From: Gordius sp. MW1
Lineage: Eukaryota > Nematomorpha > Gordioida > Gordea > Gordiidae
DNA length: 64,000 nucleotides
Reading direction: 5' to 3'
Assembly (NCBI GenBank): GCA_964036665.1
Contig: OZ038530.1
Coordinates: 16,514,001-16,578,000, forward strand
A program made the position numbers and the translations under genes. The first letter of the stretch is position 1, and each line of letters starts with the position of its first letter. Below are positions 35,216-46,919 of the stretch, in pieces. Below the pieces are notes generated by a model. The model saw only the letters and a list, made by a program, of their open reading frames with translations. It was not told the origin of the DNA and ran no database searches.

Positions 35216-35508
35216 CATGGACGTAGCAAGGATTGGATTCAGGGGGGGGGGGACAATAACAATTTAAGAAGGGGAAAAATGATAATATTTTGATATTTAC
35301 TACCTATGTAGTATGTATTTATATTTTTTGATACAAAATTTAGGTGTTACGTTATAGGGTTTTAAATATGTGCAATTGAAAAATGGAATTAGTGGGGGGC
35401 TACCAGAGGAAAGCAGAGGGGTAGCCCCCTTCCCCTTGCTCCTCCCAAAATTCTTTTTCAAACATATTCCCCTCCCTTCCCCAAATTCAAATCCTGGCTA
35501 CGCTCATG
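35216..35508. mobile_element. Longer CATGGGCGTAGCC-family element
   Basis: The ends are CATGGACGTAGCAAGGATT and CCTGGCTACGCTCATG. At 293 bp it is about 130 bp longer than the usual copies; the extra is AT-rich interior. A G9-10 run is at 35243-35251. Flanking octamers do not match clearly. Confidence 0.65.
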
Positions 35509-37485
35509 ATCTATCTTGTTTTAAAATATGATTAATAATGTTATTGTCCTGATTTCATAATTATGAGGTCCCGTCAGAATTAAGGTCGTTTTTAGAGATA
35601 AAAAATTAATTATGAAAATTGATTGATTGTCTGAATGTAGAACATTCAGCCATAAATTATAATGCATTATAAATTTTGATAGAGAGATCATTAATTCTCA
35701 ACTTAGTTATTTATAAAATATGGATAGGTTAAAAAAACTTATTTGAATTTTAAAAATAAAATTAAATTTTTTTACAAATTATTGAAAAAAATTAAGTTTA
35801 AAAAATATTAAATAAAATGAATTTCTTTAATGGTTTATATTGTTGATTAAATAAATTGGATATAGATAAAAAATGAAAACTATGCAATGGATTTGAATTA
35901 AATGAACTGATTAAATTTCGGTTAATATAAATTACGATTGAATAAAGTCCTTTTGCATAAAGCTCTCTTAATTAAGTGGTTGGTAAGTTATGATAAAAAA
36001 TTTCTGGATGCAAATTAATAAATCAATATTATAGCCAAGCGTGGAGTTAATATTTTAGCTAATTTATGCAAAAATAAAATTTATGAAAAAAAGGAAATTT
36101 ATTAATTTTCCCGTTAAAAGATCTAACCTTATACAATGGAATAAAATGTCCCACGTCATCTTGTTTTCTTCCGGTCTGATTAAAAATCAATTATTTGTTC
36201 AACCATTTCTTTCGCTACCAACCGGATATGAATTTTAACTGAATGTCCTTCGCAAATTATTTAAAATATACGAAAAAAACTTATATCCCCGTTTATAATA
36301 AGTTTAACAATAAAAATAACTCAAAAAAATCAATTAAACGCATGCAATTAGTAACATGCACCTGTATCTAAACAGGTGTCTTGAGGGAAAATTCACTTAG
36401 CTAAATTATAATATGCGTTAATAGCAGGCCTAATTAATTTTGTGTTTATTATATACATTGCGTGTTTTACAAATGAATTTTAATCAAAATTAAATCGTGA
36501 TCATGCTGTACCGTCCTTTGATGAGTTTTAAGGTTAGTTATGGCCTATCAAAATTTAGTCTTGCAGAAAACTGTATATAAATTCGAAATTAATTTTAAAC
36601 AATTAATAAATTAAGAAAATCTTTATTTTTTGGCATACGTCGTTAATTGCGACTGCCACAATAGAATTTAGTTTTAAAACATGCAATCTTTTTAATTATG
36701 TTCCACGGCAAAACACAATCAGTTTTCTTATTATAAAATCTACCTAGTCTATGGAAATACAAGGTCAGTTGAGATGTGAATAAATTGACTTCAATTACCA
36801 ATTGCTAATGATTTATCAACGTATATGTATAAAACTTAAAACTACTTATCATCATTACTGTAATTATATTGGCCAATGTATATTATTTAAATCGATATAA
36901 AAAAATAATGGAAAACATTATGATAATAAATATTGTGTAAAGCTTTTTTTATATTACAAAATAACGTAAATAGATATAGCTTTACCTATGCATGAATTAA
37001 ACGTTTTTGAATTTTAATTTTACAAGCTATCTTAAGAAGCAAAGTAATAAAAATTGAATTTTCAAATATTTTGATTTCCCCGACCAAAATTACTGACCAT
37101 CATTTAAATAAAAAATTTATTAAAAAAAGTTTAATGATACACTATGGTTTGGTTGTTAAACTATAATGGCAACTTTAACATGCCCTGTAGCAACTAAATG
37201 TTTTGAAAGAATCAAAGTTTTTAAGCTAATGCCCTTCTTGATTTAACCTTGTTTACACTTAGATCTAGAAAATCAAAGGGATTATACTATATCACTGCAT
37301 GGCTTCTAAACTATTTTGGAATGATGTGATGGGTTACTAATAAAATTATCAAAATGGCCTAAATAAAAGTAAATAATTACCCAAAACTGATCCATTTTAT
37401 GATTCTGTCTTGTTTAAATCTTACATGGTGGGTGCATCGCAAAGTTCAAAGAAAATGGCATCGTACGCAAACTTAATAATATAGT
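35509..37485. other. Intergenic, strongly AT-rich, no feature recognised
   Basis: No open frame with a family signature on either strand and no clear inverted-repeat element. Confidence 0.35.
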
Positions 37486-37624
37486 CATGGGCGTAACCAG
37501 GGGGTGACAGGAAGGGGTGGCTGCTCCCTCTAAATCCAAAAAATCTTAGGAGAAATTTAAAAAAATTGTTATTTTGCCCCTCCCTAAATCGTTATTGCCC
37601 CCTCTAATTCCTATCCTGGCTACG
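37486..37624. mobile_element. CATGGGCGTAGCC-family MITE, right end truncated
   Basis: Starts CATGGGCGTAACCAGGGGG. The interior has GGCTGCTCCCTCTAAATCC and TTTTGCCCCTCCCTAAATC. It stops at CCTGGCTACG, without the final CCCATG. Confidence 0.75.
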
Positions 37625-38591
37625 GTAGACTCAATATTGTGTATTTTAATCGCTTAAACTTAGTTTGAGTATCACTTACTAGCAAGCGATTTAATTACTA
37701 CTTATGGTGCGTATTGAATTTAGGATGCAAAATAATATGATGACAATATTACAACAACACATATTTGAACAGCTCAATTCAAACGTGCTTAAATAGGTTT
37801 AATTGTTCATTAAAGGAACAATCATTTGAAAACTTAAATTCTATAAAAATTGAATTTTTTCTACGTTATTTTTCGTGAAATTTTTCATGTTTTTAAAATG
37901 GTATTAGATAAAAACAAATAAAAATATAATTTAATAAAAAAATTTAGATTTGGTTCCCATATAATATCAACAAAAAAGTCCCATTACACTTTAATTTTTA
38001 GTAGCATTACAAGGCTGAATGATTTATTTAACTTAATTATACTTAAAAAATACGGTCACGTAGTCGTAGTAATGAGATATAACCAAATTGATTTTATAGC
38101 TTTGCTTTTACCTAATCCATCTACAATATACATTAATACAATTTGATTAAAAAAGCTTAATAAGCTAACTTTAAGCGCTTCTATTATTGAAAATTGTAAT
38201 TTGATATTAATCCAAAAACAACCAGTATATTTTGCTTCAAAATATAAATTTTTTTTTTTTGTAAAATTAACCATTTATAACAGTCGATAGGTATTATTAT
38301 GAGATTTAAAATAATCCTTCATTAACATCAATAGGATGCATTTTCAATGATTTTGGGTTATAAAATGACCATATAGCTACTAGCTAGATTGTAAATAAAC
38401 CTTTTAACCTTTAAACATCGTAATCCTAATTTTTATAAATAACTTTATCCGTTTTTCTCAACTCACAGTTACAAATCTCAAATAATTTATTTTTAAAATT
38501 TTCGAATTACAAGCCAATAAATTAAATAAATCTCTTGGATAAATGCTTACCCCAAGAAAATCATTAATTTAGCCTTTACTTTTTTTCTGAA

Positions 38592-38758
38592 TTATGGGCA
38601 TGAGGGGGGGGGGGGCAGGAAAGGGCTGCTCTTCTCAAAATCTAAAAAAATTGTTAAAATTTATTGAAATTATGACTAAAATTTTAAAAAATAAATATTT
38701 TCCCCCTCCCTAAATAATTATTGCCCCCCTCTGATTCCAATGCTGGCTACGTCCGTGC
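38592..38758. mobile_element. CATGGGCGTAGCC-family MITE, decayed left end
   Basis: The left end is reduced to TTATGGGCATGAGG before a G run. The right end is TGCTGGCTACGTCCGTG. The interior order matches the family (GGGCTGCTCTTCTC, TTGTTAAAATTTATTG, CCCTCCCTAAATAATTA). Confidence 0.7.
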
Positions 38759-39161
38759 ACGTTGATTAAAATAAATATTTTCCTTATAATTTGTATTAAC
38801 ACCTAGGCTGTAAATAAAAATTTGCTGAAATGCTAAGTTTTTTGAAGATTCACAAGGCATTTCATGCCTAAACTTTAACCAAAACTTAATATACGTCTTA
38901 AAAAATCAATCTAATCTCTAAATTATAACACAAAAGGCTGGATGGTGGACATTTTATAAACGTCACTTACAGGTAACCATACCAAAACAAACTTAGTATT
39001 AACGTTTCCCAAAAACATTTAAACGACGACGTATTACAATTATAAATTAAATAAGATATTAATAATAATAAATATTTTTAAAATAAATTGAGAGAGATGT
39101 AATTGGTCTATCCTTTTGTGTAAATGTAATGTTATTAAAATGTTTTTTGCTCTATAATATT

Positions 39162-42100
39162 TTAGCGGATTGGAATGTATGCGTCAATCTTGGATCTATT
39201 CCTCTGTGCCACGCATTCAGCTATCCATATAATGTTCCGATTTTCTTGTTCTCTCAATTTGACGTAAGCATAAAATATGCCGAAATGAAATTGCTGCATG
39301 AACGATTGCATATTCAATTGAACCTACGTGACCACATCGAAAATGATTATATATTTTTAATTTTCAATAAATTATAAAACATTCTAAAAAATTGGATAGT
39401 TTAAAGTGTAGATTAGGTGTTTCGAATTGAAATGTATTTAAACAAAGTGTCAATTACAAAATTTAACGTTAAAAAATTATAATAAAATAAAATTAATTAA
39501 AATTACACCTACACTAAAATATCAAAAAAATATATAAAAATAAATATTTAATGAGAATTCGGCTGATTGATATGTTAGAAAATTCGAATGGAACGATATA
39601 TTTTGAATTTATGATTAAATCTATTTTTAAGTAGAAAGCAAAATTAAGGAATTGGTGTTTCCCAAAAATTGGAACTTTGATTAAATTAAAATTGTGGCAA
39701 TAATATATGAAACTATAGATAAAATCCCCAATAACATGTTTAAGTTACGAAATTTAAATATTAATAAGAATAAAAAATCGAAATAATTTACCTCTCGCTC
39801 AAAAAATTTATCTTCCAACGTCTTGTCGCCAGGATTCGAACCCGTATTTTCGAATAGGGGTTTGTAGGCCTAAAATATTATGGAAAGTTAACATGATAAT
39901 ACATATACTAAATTGTTGTAAAGTTTAATATTAAGAGTTTGCAATATTTCAAAATGACGCACTTCGTGATCATGTTGCTGCAGCCAAATGAATAAGAAAG
40001 TTCGAAAACATATATACTAGCATTAAATCTAATAAAAATTATACTTCTTTTATAAATAGTATAAGTACATAAACTAGATAGACTGCTCATCAACGCACAA
40101 AACGTACCCTTATTTCCACCATTTTGATGTTAACATGGTAAAGTGGTGATCATATAGAAATTAGTAATTTTCGCAAATCATGTTAAAAAGGTAAATAAAA
40201 AATATTAAATTGGGTAGATGTCAAAAACAGCATTTTAAAATAAATATCATTTACACAATACATAAAAATTAAAAAAACATGTAAAAACTGCGATTAAAGT
40301 TTGTTCAATAATATAACGCCATCAATATTTTGAATAATATTAATTTATTGACGTTTTAATTTATAAACTAGTGAGGAAGGTGACCGTTATAGCGCAAAAT
40401 TACACGGTTAAAATACACCAGTTGCTCTTTTCAAAATGGAGGAAAATTTGACACACAATCAACCATATGGAACATTGGCATGAGCAATCTATCTAGTCTA
40501 TGTATAAGTATTAATAATCATTTATTTATTTGAACGTATTAATTAATATTTTAAAAACAAAATCGCAAATGAACCCCATAATAATCGGCAACGGCTTGAA
40601 CTTGGTCGTACTCATCAGCCCTGGCCAAATTAGCTAAGCCTTCGGGGTAAAGTTGTCCACACCGGGGATAAAGTTTAGCCCTATCATCTTTAGAAAGATC
40701 GGTTCCGAATGAATTAATCGTTATGATAAAAGCCCGGCGATCGGCCTCGAACTGAGCATATCATAAAATTAAAAGTTTTTTTATAATATTTAATTCGATA
40801 AAAATTAAGATATATATCACGTTATAATTCCAATATAAACTGTTTGTGCGCCGTTAATTATTGTTAATCCCTTATTGATAATAATTATAAAAACGAAAAC
40901 TTAGGGAGGCTTATTTAGAATATGGGAATATAACAAAAAAATTAAAACTTAGTTTATTTCGTTATTTCTAAGCTTGCTTATACAAAAAAAACTTTTAAAT
41001 AAAATCCAACTAAAACAAGCAATTTCTGTAAGTGATTTGTTAAACCTAACATCACAAGCTATATGAGGATGCATATAGGCATTGGTGAGAAGTACATTAT
41101 GCAGCACCTTTAGGAAGTTAATCGGCACTAAAATTATAATTTGCAATAATATCGTAATGCCATATCAGATCTATAATTGGTTCCTTTTCAAAGACGTGTT
41201 ACTACCCATAGGGGAACGAACATTAACAGAAGTATCGATTAAAATGTAAATGACCCCACTTACTAAAAGCCATGGTGTATAACTTTTTAACTCAAATGTA
41301 AAAATCAGATATTGTGTTTTAAGATCAGTTGGCAGATGTTAATTTTAAAAAATATATATCAAAAACACCACTCAACATTATAAATTGACAAATATAATAT
41401 TATAACGTTAATAAACATTTTATAACTTGAAGGAGCCGGCCCATAACTTCTGCTGTCGTTCCTCCTAACTTTTGACAATATTTGTAAAAGTCCTCGAGGT
41501 AAGCCTAGAAATTAAATTAATTGCTAAAAAATCAAAATGAAAATTTGTACATTTTTTCACTATTATAATTATTTAAACAAGATGGGATTAGAATTAGAAC
41601 AGAGTTTTAAAAGTATTTAGGATAAAAATATTGTTTAAACAGGAAATTACTTTATATAGGGTATTGCGAATAATTTCAATATTCATTTCATCCAAGTCTT
41701 GTTCTGATATACAGTCAGCAAAGTAAGGAGCTAAAATGTGATAAAGATAAAATGTTGATGCAATATCAAATGATTTTAATATATAATTAAAATTTGATGG
41801 TTTAAAACAATTTAATTAGTTTTGTCTAAAATAAATTAATTTAGTTCTTAAATCCAAACATGATATAACTACTGATCTAGATTATTGTTTTTGTAGATAA
41901 ACTCAGGGCCTTTAATATACATGGGCAAAGTTGTTATTGACTAATTTAAAATAAAATAATACTAAAGCGGCTGCAAAATAAATTTCCATGTTTTAAGTTT
42001 AATTTGTCCAAATCCCTCATGAGCCCAAAATGTGTTTAAATTTTTGGGCCAATATAAGACCTGCCCAATTTTTTAAAATTTAAATTATGTGCAAAAATTA

Positions 42101-43423
42101 CATTTGAAGTTTTTTCACTAAATGAATATGTAATAAAATTATATTTAATTATTCTTGGAAGACTTTAATCAACTTACTTTTTTAAATAATAATCCTAAAA
42201 AATATTAATTTGTTTACAAAAAAATTCAAATAAATAAGCTATTAAAATTAGTATATATTTATACTAAACAATTTAAAATAAAATTTACAATTTTGATCCA
42301 ATAATGATTATAGACAGGAAGAAGAGGCTGGATTTTTAAAGCTAAAATATACAAACTAAACAAACAATTTATTTATTTTGATAGGGTTGGATTTATTTAA
42401 CAAAAAATTTAATGGCTAATTATTTGGCTGGCTCATTGGTCTAGACACACGTCTCATTTAATTTATTGATAATTGCCCAGATCAGCCTGAAAATCTCTAG
42501 ACAGAGCCTAGCACAGCCAGTGCAAAATGACTCACCTAGGCTTACAATTTTAAAGTGACTATCAAAATTTTAAAGAATGAAGTGAAAAAATAAATTAAGT
42601 CTATGGTAAGAGTGTAGTATATATATAAAGGTGTCTTAGCCTTTTAATTTCTTTATTTGCCAAAGCTCATATTAAATATTATCATATCTATATTAAATAC
42701 AACAACTGATTTAGGATAATAAAACTTAATAAAGGAAATTAAAAATACCAAGTGGTGTATCAACCAAAACAGCATTATATAACTCAGCCGGAGTAGTTGC
42801 TATATTGATTGCTTCCATTTGATCAAAAGTCCCTAATGGATGACATTTTGACATGAGCTCAGAAATGGGTCTTTGATGTAGGGTGCCAGTTATAAGTAAT
42901 ACTATGTTGTCAATCATATAAGAGTACCTATTATTATATTAGTTTTTTGTAATCCTATATATGCCACAAGATATATTGGGTTTTCAATAATATAATTTTA
43001 TGACAAGTTTGGTTATATTAAATAATGTAGATTAACAAACAATATTTAAATTCTACAAAAACAATCATTATGAACAAAAAAGATTTTTACGTTATATAAT
43101 CAAGGAAAGTTGAAAGAGGTTCTAAAGCCTGATTTCGAAGATGTTGAAACTCAAGAACCACCTTTTCTTTCAATCTTTCGTCAATTGTAGCGACAGCTAA
43201 TGGGCTGGGTTCGTTAGCCAGAAAGTTTCCATAATCGGAGGTTTGCAAATGTACTTTCATATCTATAAAATAATTACAAATTAAAAATAAAATTACCATC
43301 TAAAGTCTCACATTGAATCAAATTTAAGTAATCAGCATTTTTTAATATTCCACTTTCCATTCCACGAACGATGCCTTCCAAATACCCATGATTAATATTA
43401 AAAAATAATTCGGGGCTAAACAT
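39162..43423 (-). CDS. ATP6V0D1: V-type proton ATPase subunit d, complete
   Basis: Subunit d caps the membrane c-ring of the V0 sector and links it to the central stalk of the proton pump that acidifies lysosomes and endosomes. Exons: 43423-43297, 43262-43091, 42927-42749, 41730-41651, 41504-41427, 40751-40575, 39869-39792, 39323-39162; phases agree and give 350 residues, the usual length. Landmarks in order: [169 protein letters not shown]. It ends AYIPIR. The first intron is 34 nt; others reach about 1 kb. The symbol is by family; d1 versus d2 does not apply outside vertebrates. An open frame opposite the last exon is an artefact. Confidence 0.97.
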
Positions 43424-43473
43424 AGGTTATTTGATCACATATGTTTTACAACTATTAGTCAAACATCATAATG

Positions 43474-43563
43474 CTCGAAAGTTGCCCATGGCCTAATTTT
43501 TAGTAAGGCAGAGAATTACATTTATTTTAATACCTAGTTTGGTTTGGGTTGATCCCAAATTAC
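43474..43563. repeat. Direct repeat, left copy, beside the RT element
   Basis: Begins CTCGAAAGTTGCCCATGGCC and runs through TAGTAAGGCA and GGTTTGGGTTGAT. Its counterpart at 45144-45242 is about 90% alike, in the same orientation, with one small insertion. The two bracket the decayed reverse-transcriptase segment. Confidence 0.8.
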
Positions 43564-44990
43564 CTTTCACTACATGCTTGGTTCTAGATGATGCAAATTT
43601 AGCAGGCTATGCACAAGTAACCAAAGCGATTAACATAATTAAAGACTTTTGCACGTCCCTAAATCTAGCACTTAATGATGCTAAATGCGAAGTTTTAAAG
43701 CCCCTAATTTTGATCAAAATTCCATATTTAAACCATATTAATATTGTGAATAAAGAAAATCTTTCAATGCTCGGCTCGCCTGTAGGTGGATCATCCTGTT
43801 TACGAGGCTTTTTAAACAAGAATTTAACCCCTTTGGCCTCAAAATTTGATCACTACCAATACATCAAGCTTTTTTAAAATAACTTTTTAAACATCCCCAA
43901 AATTCAGCACTGTCTTAGATCAGCTGCCGCTATTTACATACAAATATTTTAAAAGTATATGAATCTACAATTAAAGATCTCCTTTAAAAATTTTTGAATC
44001 TTCCTTTTGATAATACCAGCTGGCTGCAGGCCACCCTTCCAACCAAATTTGGGGGCTTAGGAATTAGGTCCCCATTGACTATTTCCCTTGTGACTTTTCT
44101 CTCGTCCTTTAAATATGTGAAGGATCTCCTCTCAATCAAATGATTTTTAAACGGAATTGACCATATTGTCTTGGCATGAGAACGTCAAACCAGGAACCAA
44201 CCTTCCAGAGTCGGACAAACAACGAAATTGGGATGCCAGTATAGTATCGCCCTCCGTAGCTTATCTACTTTCGAGCTGTGATACTGTGCAGCATTTTAAT
44301 CACAGGTCACTTACAACCGACTCTGGTCACGAATGGCTTTAATGTATCCCAAGTAAACACTCAGGACTTCTGCTTTCAAATCCAGAAGTTTCGTATGCAA
44401 TAGCTCTCAGCCTAGGTATTAAAGTTACCATAGTATTCCTGCATAAATTGCATTAAGGATATATATATCTGGGCTCATTACCCATTCCATTGCAGATTAA
44501 ACAAATATCGTATCCGTCATCAAAAAATAACCATTTTGATTCAATCGGCTTTAAAAAAGGCCGACACTCTTTCCATCCTCGAACCATCCGATCCTTCTTT
44601 AGAAGGTAGAATGCGTCCCGACGGAGCTATGATCCCCTGGGAGGACGGTAAGTTCTTAGCTTGGGACTTCGCTTGCATTAATATCTTCGCGCCAACTAAT
44701 AATAATTATAACCCACTTTCTTGTGCCGAAGATCGTAAAATAATCAAATATCGAGCCATTGCTCATTCTAAAATTTTTATTCCAATAGTAGCTTCCTGTT
44801 CGGCTGTCCAATGACAAAAAAGCATTAGCATTTTTTAAATCTATAGGAAACAGATTTCCTAAAGCTAAATACTTACTTAGATTTATTTTACGCCAAAAAA
44901 TCGGCATTTTGATAGTTAGATATAATTACAAATCTCTGTCTGACACATGGCCCGTGTTGGCTATTGACGAATCTGATGAATTTTTTTATT
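43540..44990 (+). pseudogene. Decayed reverse-transcriptase-type retroelement, 3' part
   Basis: Several plus-strand frames, broken by shifts and stops. The first (to 43876) carries VLDDANLAGY, where family RTs have Y(L/V)DD, then DAKCEVL and LSMLGSPVGGSSC. Next comes QRNWDASI (near 44220), then RPDGAMIPWEDGKFLAWDFA (near 44610) and RQKIGILIVRYN. In related metazoan RT proteins an RPDG...PW...WD block follows the RT; its PD...D pattern could be a restriction-like endonuclease, which is inference. Everything upstream of the catalytic DD is absent. A second copy of the C-terminal block lies at 53490-53850. Confidence 0.75.
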
Positions 44991-45143
44991 TATAATATTA
45001 TTTTATGCTCGTTTGTTGTATATTTCATATATCAATTTTACCTAATAAAAGCATTTTAACATTTAAAAAATGAAAAAAAACTATGAGTCAAAACAACCAA
45101 ACAAACATTTCCTTAACAATCACATCATCCAACTCAACAAATA

Positions 45144-45242
45144 CTCAAAAGTTGCCCATGGCCTAATTTATAGTAAGGCATAGAATTAAATTTATTTTAA
45201 TGCCTAGGTTGGTTTGGGTCGTTTGGGTTGATACCGAATTAC
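45144..45242. repeat. Direct repeat, right copy, beyond the RT element
   Basis: Begins CTCAAAAGTTGCCCATGGCC. The unit matches 43474-43563 except for scattered changes and an inserted GTTTGGGTC that locally duplicates GGTTTGGGT. It is separated from the left copy by about 1.6 kb. Confidence 0.8.
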
Positions 45243-46642
45243 AGTTCAAATGCGCAAGAATTTAAGGAATTGACTGTGTTTTAAAACAAATGATGTGTGC
45301 ATCAAAAAGTAAGATTTTTAATAATAGCAACATATTGTTTTACAAAAAATCTTGTTGGTGATAAAGAGGGCAATTTGTATTTATACTCAACTAGGAAATT
45401 CAGACAGATCCTTACTTTAAAGGGTAAATCATAAATTGAAATCAGGAAAATGTGTGTTAAATGGTATGAGGTGCAAAGATACATATTTATGATGAATTAT
45501 GTGTCATAACATCACGTTTGAATTAATTAACCAAGATTTTGTATTTTGTCCCACTAAGAATTTAATAAGGCTCCGAATTAGTTTGCAGGATCCTTCGTAG
45601 AGTTAAGGTCTTGCGTACCTTTTCCCCGTTATGATAATGTGAGAGGCTGTAGGAATATCTGCTGGGATTACATTAATTACTAAGACAGTATGTTTCAATA
45701 TGATGTCATATATCGTATTAAGCACTAAATTGCGACGAGTTAAAATGAAAAATTCCCAGTTTAGAGAATTAAAAACATACTTAAAAAGGAATACAGTAAA
45801 ATGTAGAAAAGCATGGTATTAAGAATAAAAATAGATTAATTTAGAAGTACATGATTTAAAAACTGGATACAAGGACTAAAAAATGGGGAATATAAACGAT
45901 AAAGAAATTAAGAATATAGGAAAAATCCTAATTGTTAAAATATTAGATATATGTTTAATTAAGTCCTTGATCATTTAACCTCTTCTTAACGAAGTTAATC
46001 TGATTACAACCAGAATTTTGCGGAATCAATTGTAACTAAGTATTATAGTTTGGGAAACATTTTAAGCACATATATATAATAAATTAGTAAGCTTATATTA
46101 TTCAAAAAAATATTTTAAAATCTGAAAAAATGCATGGCAGATTTTAGCAAAGTAAACCTATTATAATGCAACCGCACCCAAAACAAAATTATTCTTGATT
46201 TTTATACCAAACCCGACCCTTTTTTTCCTTTTCATATCTGAACCCTTGTTGAAGTTCGACCCACCCAATTTTATTTCTAATCTATAAAAAATCTAACACG
46301 TGTGAGACTTAAACGGGCACTTCCATTATGATTGCGAACTTACAAAATATGAGGTTGTATTAAATATTTTAAAACTATCGTATAGTATAGACTCAACTGA
46401 AATAAATCAAAAAAAAATTTAACGAGCACTTTTGACCCCTTTATTTTGAAAGATAAAAGAATAGCCTAATATTATGTTTTTAGTCAGTGCTTCTTAACAC
46501 AAACCCTTTAAATTTTTGTATGTGCCGGATCTGTGTTTTTTTGACTGATATAGGCACGTAGATTTAACAAATGATGGAAATTTATTTGTAGTTGGAAATC
46601 TGTACAATTATTGATCACGGAATGAGTCTTCAATGGTATCAT
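45243..46642. other. Spacer upstream of ATG7, AT-rich
   Basis: No gene is recognised. Near 46200-46265 there is a CCCGAC/CCCACC scr ap resembling the CCCGAA-rich element at 14.8 kb. Confidence 0.35.
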
Positions 46643-46874
46643 TTCAAAATGTCACAGTCCAAAATGCAACTAAGCCACATCGTGAGATTCGCGAATCTCA
46701 CGATCGTGAGATTCGCAATTACTCATTGCGCAAGCGCATAATTTCCATTGGGTAGTGTTTTAGGTCAGCGTTTTAGGGTTAGGGTTAGGTTTAGATGCAC
46801 ATCAAATTCCCTCCCCATTTGAGATTTAATTTTTCGTGATATTCGTGTGATATTTTGGACTGTGACATTTTGAA
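46643..46874. mobile_element. MITE with telomere-like hexamers and an internal palindrome
   Basis: The ends are inverted repeats of about 23 bp: TTCAAAATGTCACAGTCC on the left and GGACTGTGACATTTTGAA on the right. Inside are the perfect palindrome GTGAGATTCGCGAATCTCAC, a second CGTGAGATTCGC, and TTAGGGTTAGGGTTAGG at 46776-46792. These are followed by AATTCCCTCCCCATTTGAG, a module shared with 60706-60932. It ends about 45 bp before the ATG7 start codon, so it may form part of its 5' region. Confidence 0.85.
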
Positions 46875-46919
46875 CCCAAGACGTCTTCAGTACCAACTGA
46901 TATAAGATCATATGTTCAC

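Noticed and set aside
39129-39377. Plus-strand open frame whose translation vaguely resembled the tail of a Notum/pectin-acetylesterase-like enzyme.
   Set aside because: It lies opposite the last exon of V-ATPase subunit d, whose minus-strand frame ([17 protein letters not shown]) is unmistakable.
39831-39850. B-box-like GGATTCGAACCC suggesting a tRNA or SINE.
   Set aside because: It is the codon sequence of the conserved TGSNPGDK in V-ATPase d; no A box or cloverleaf.
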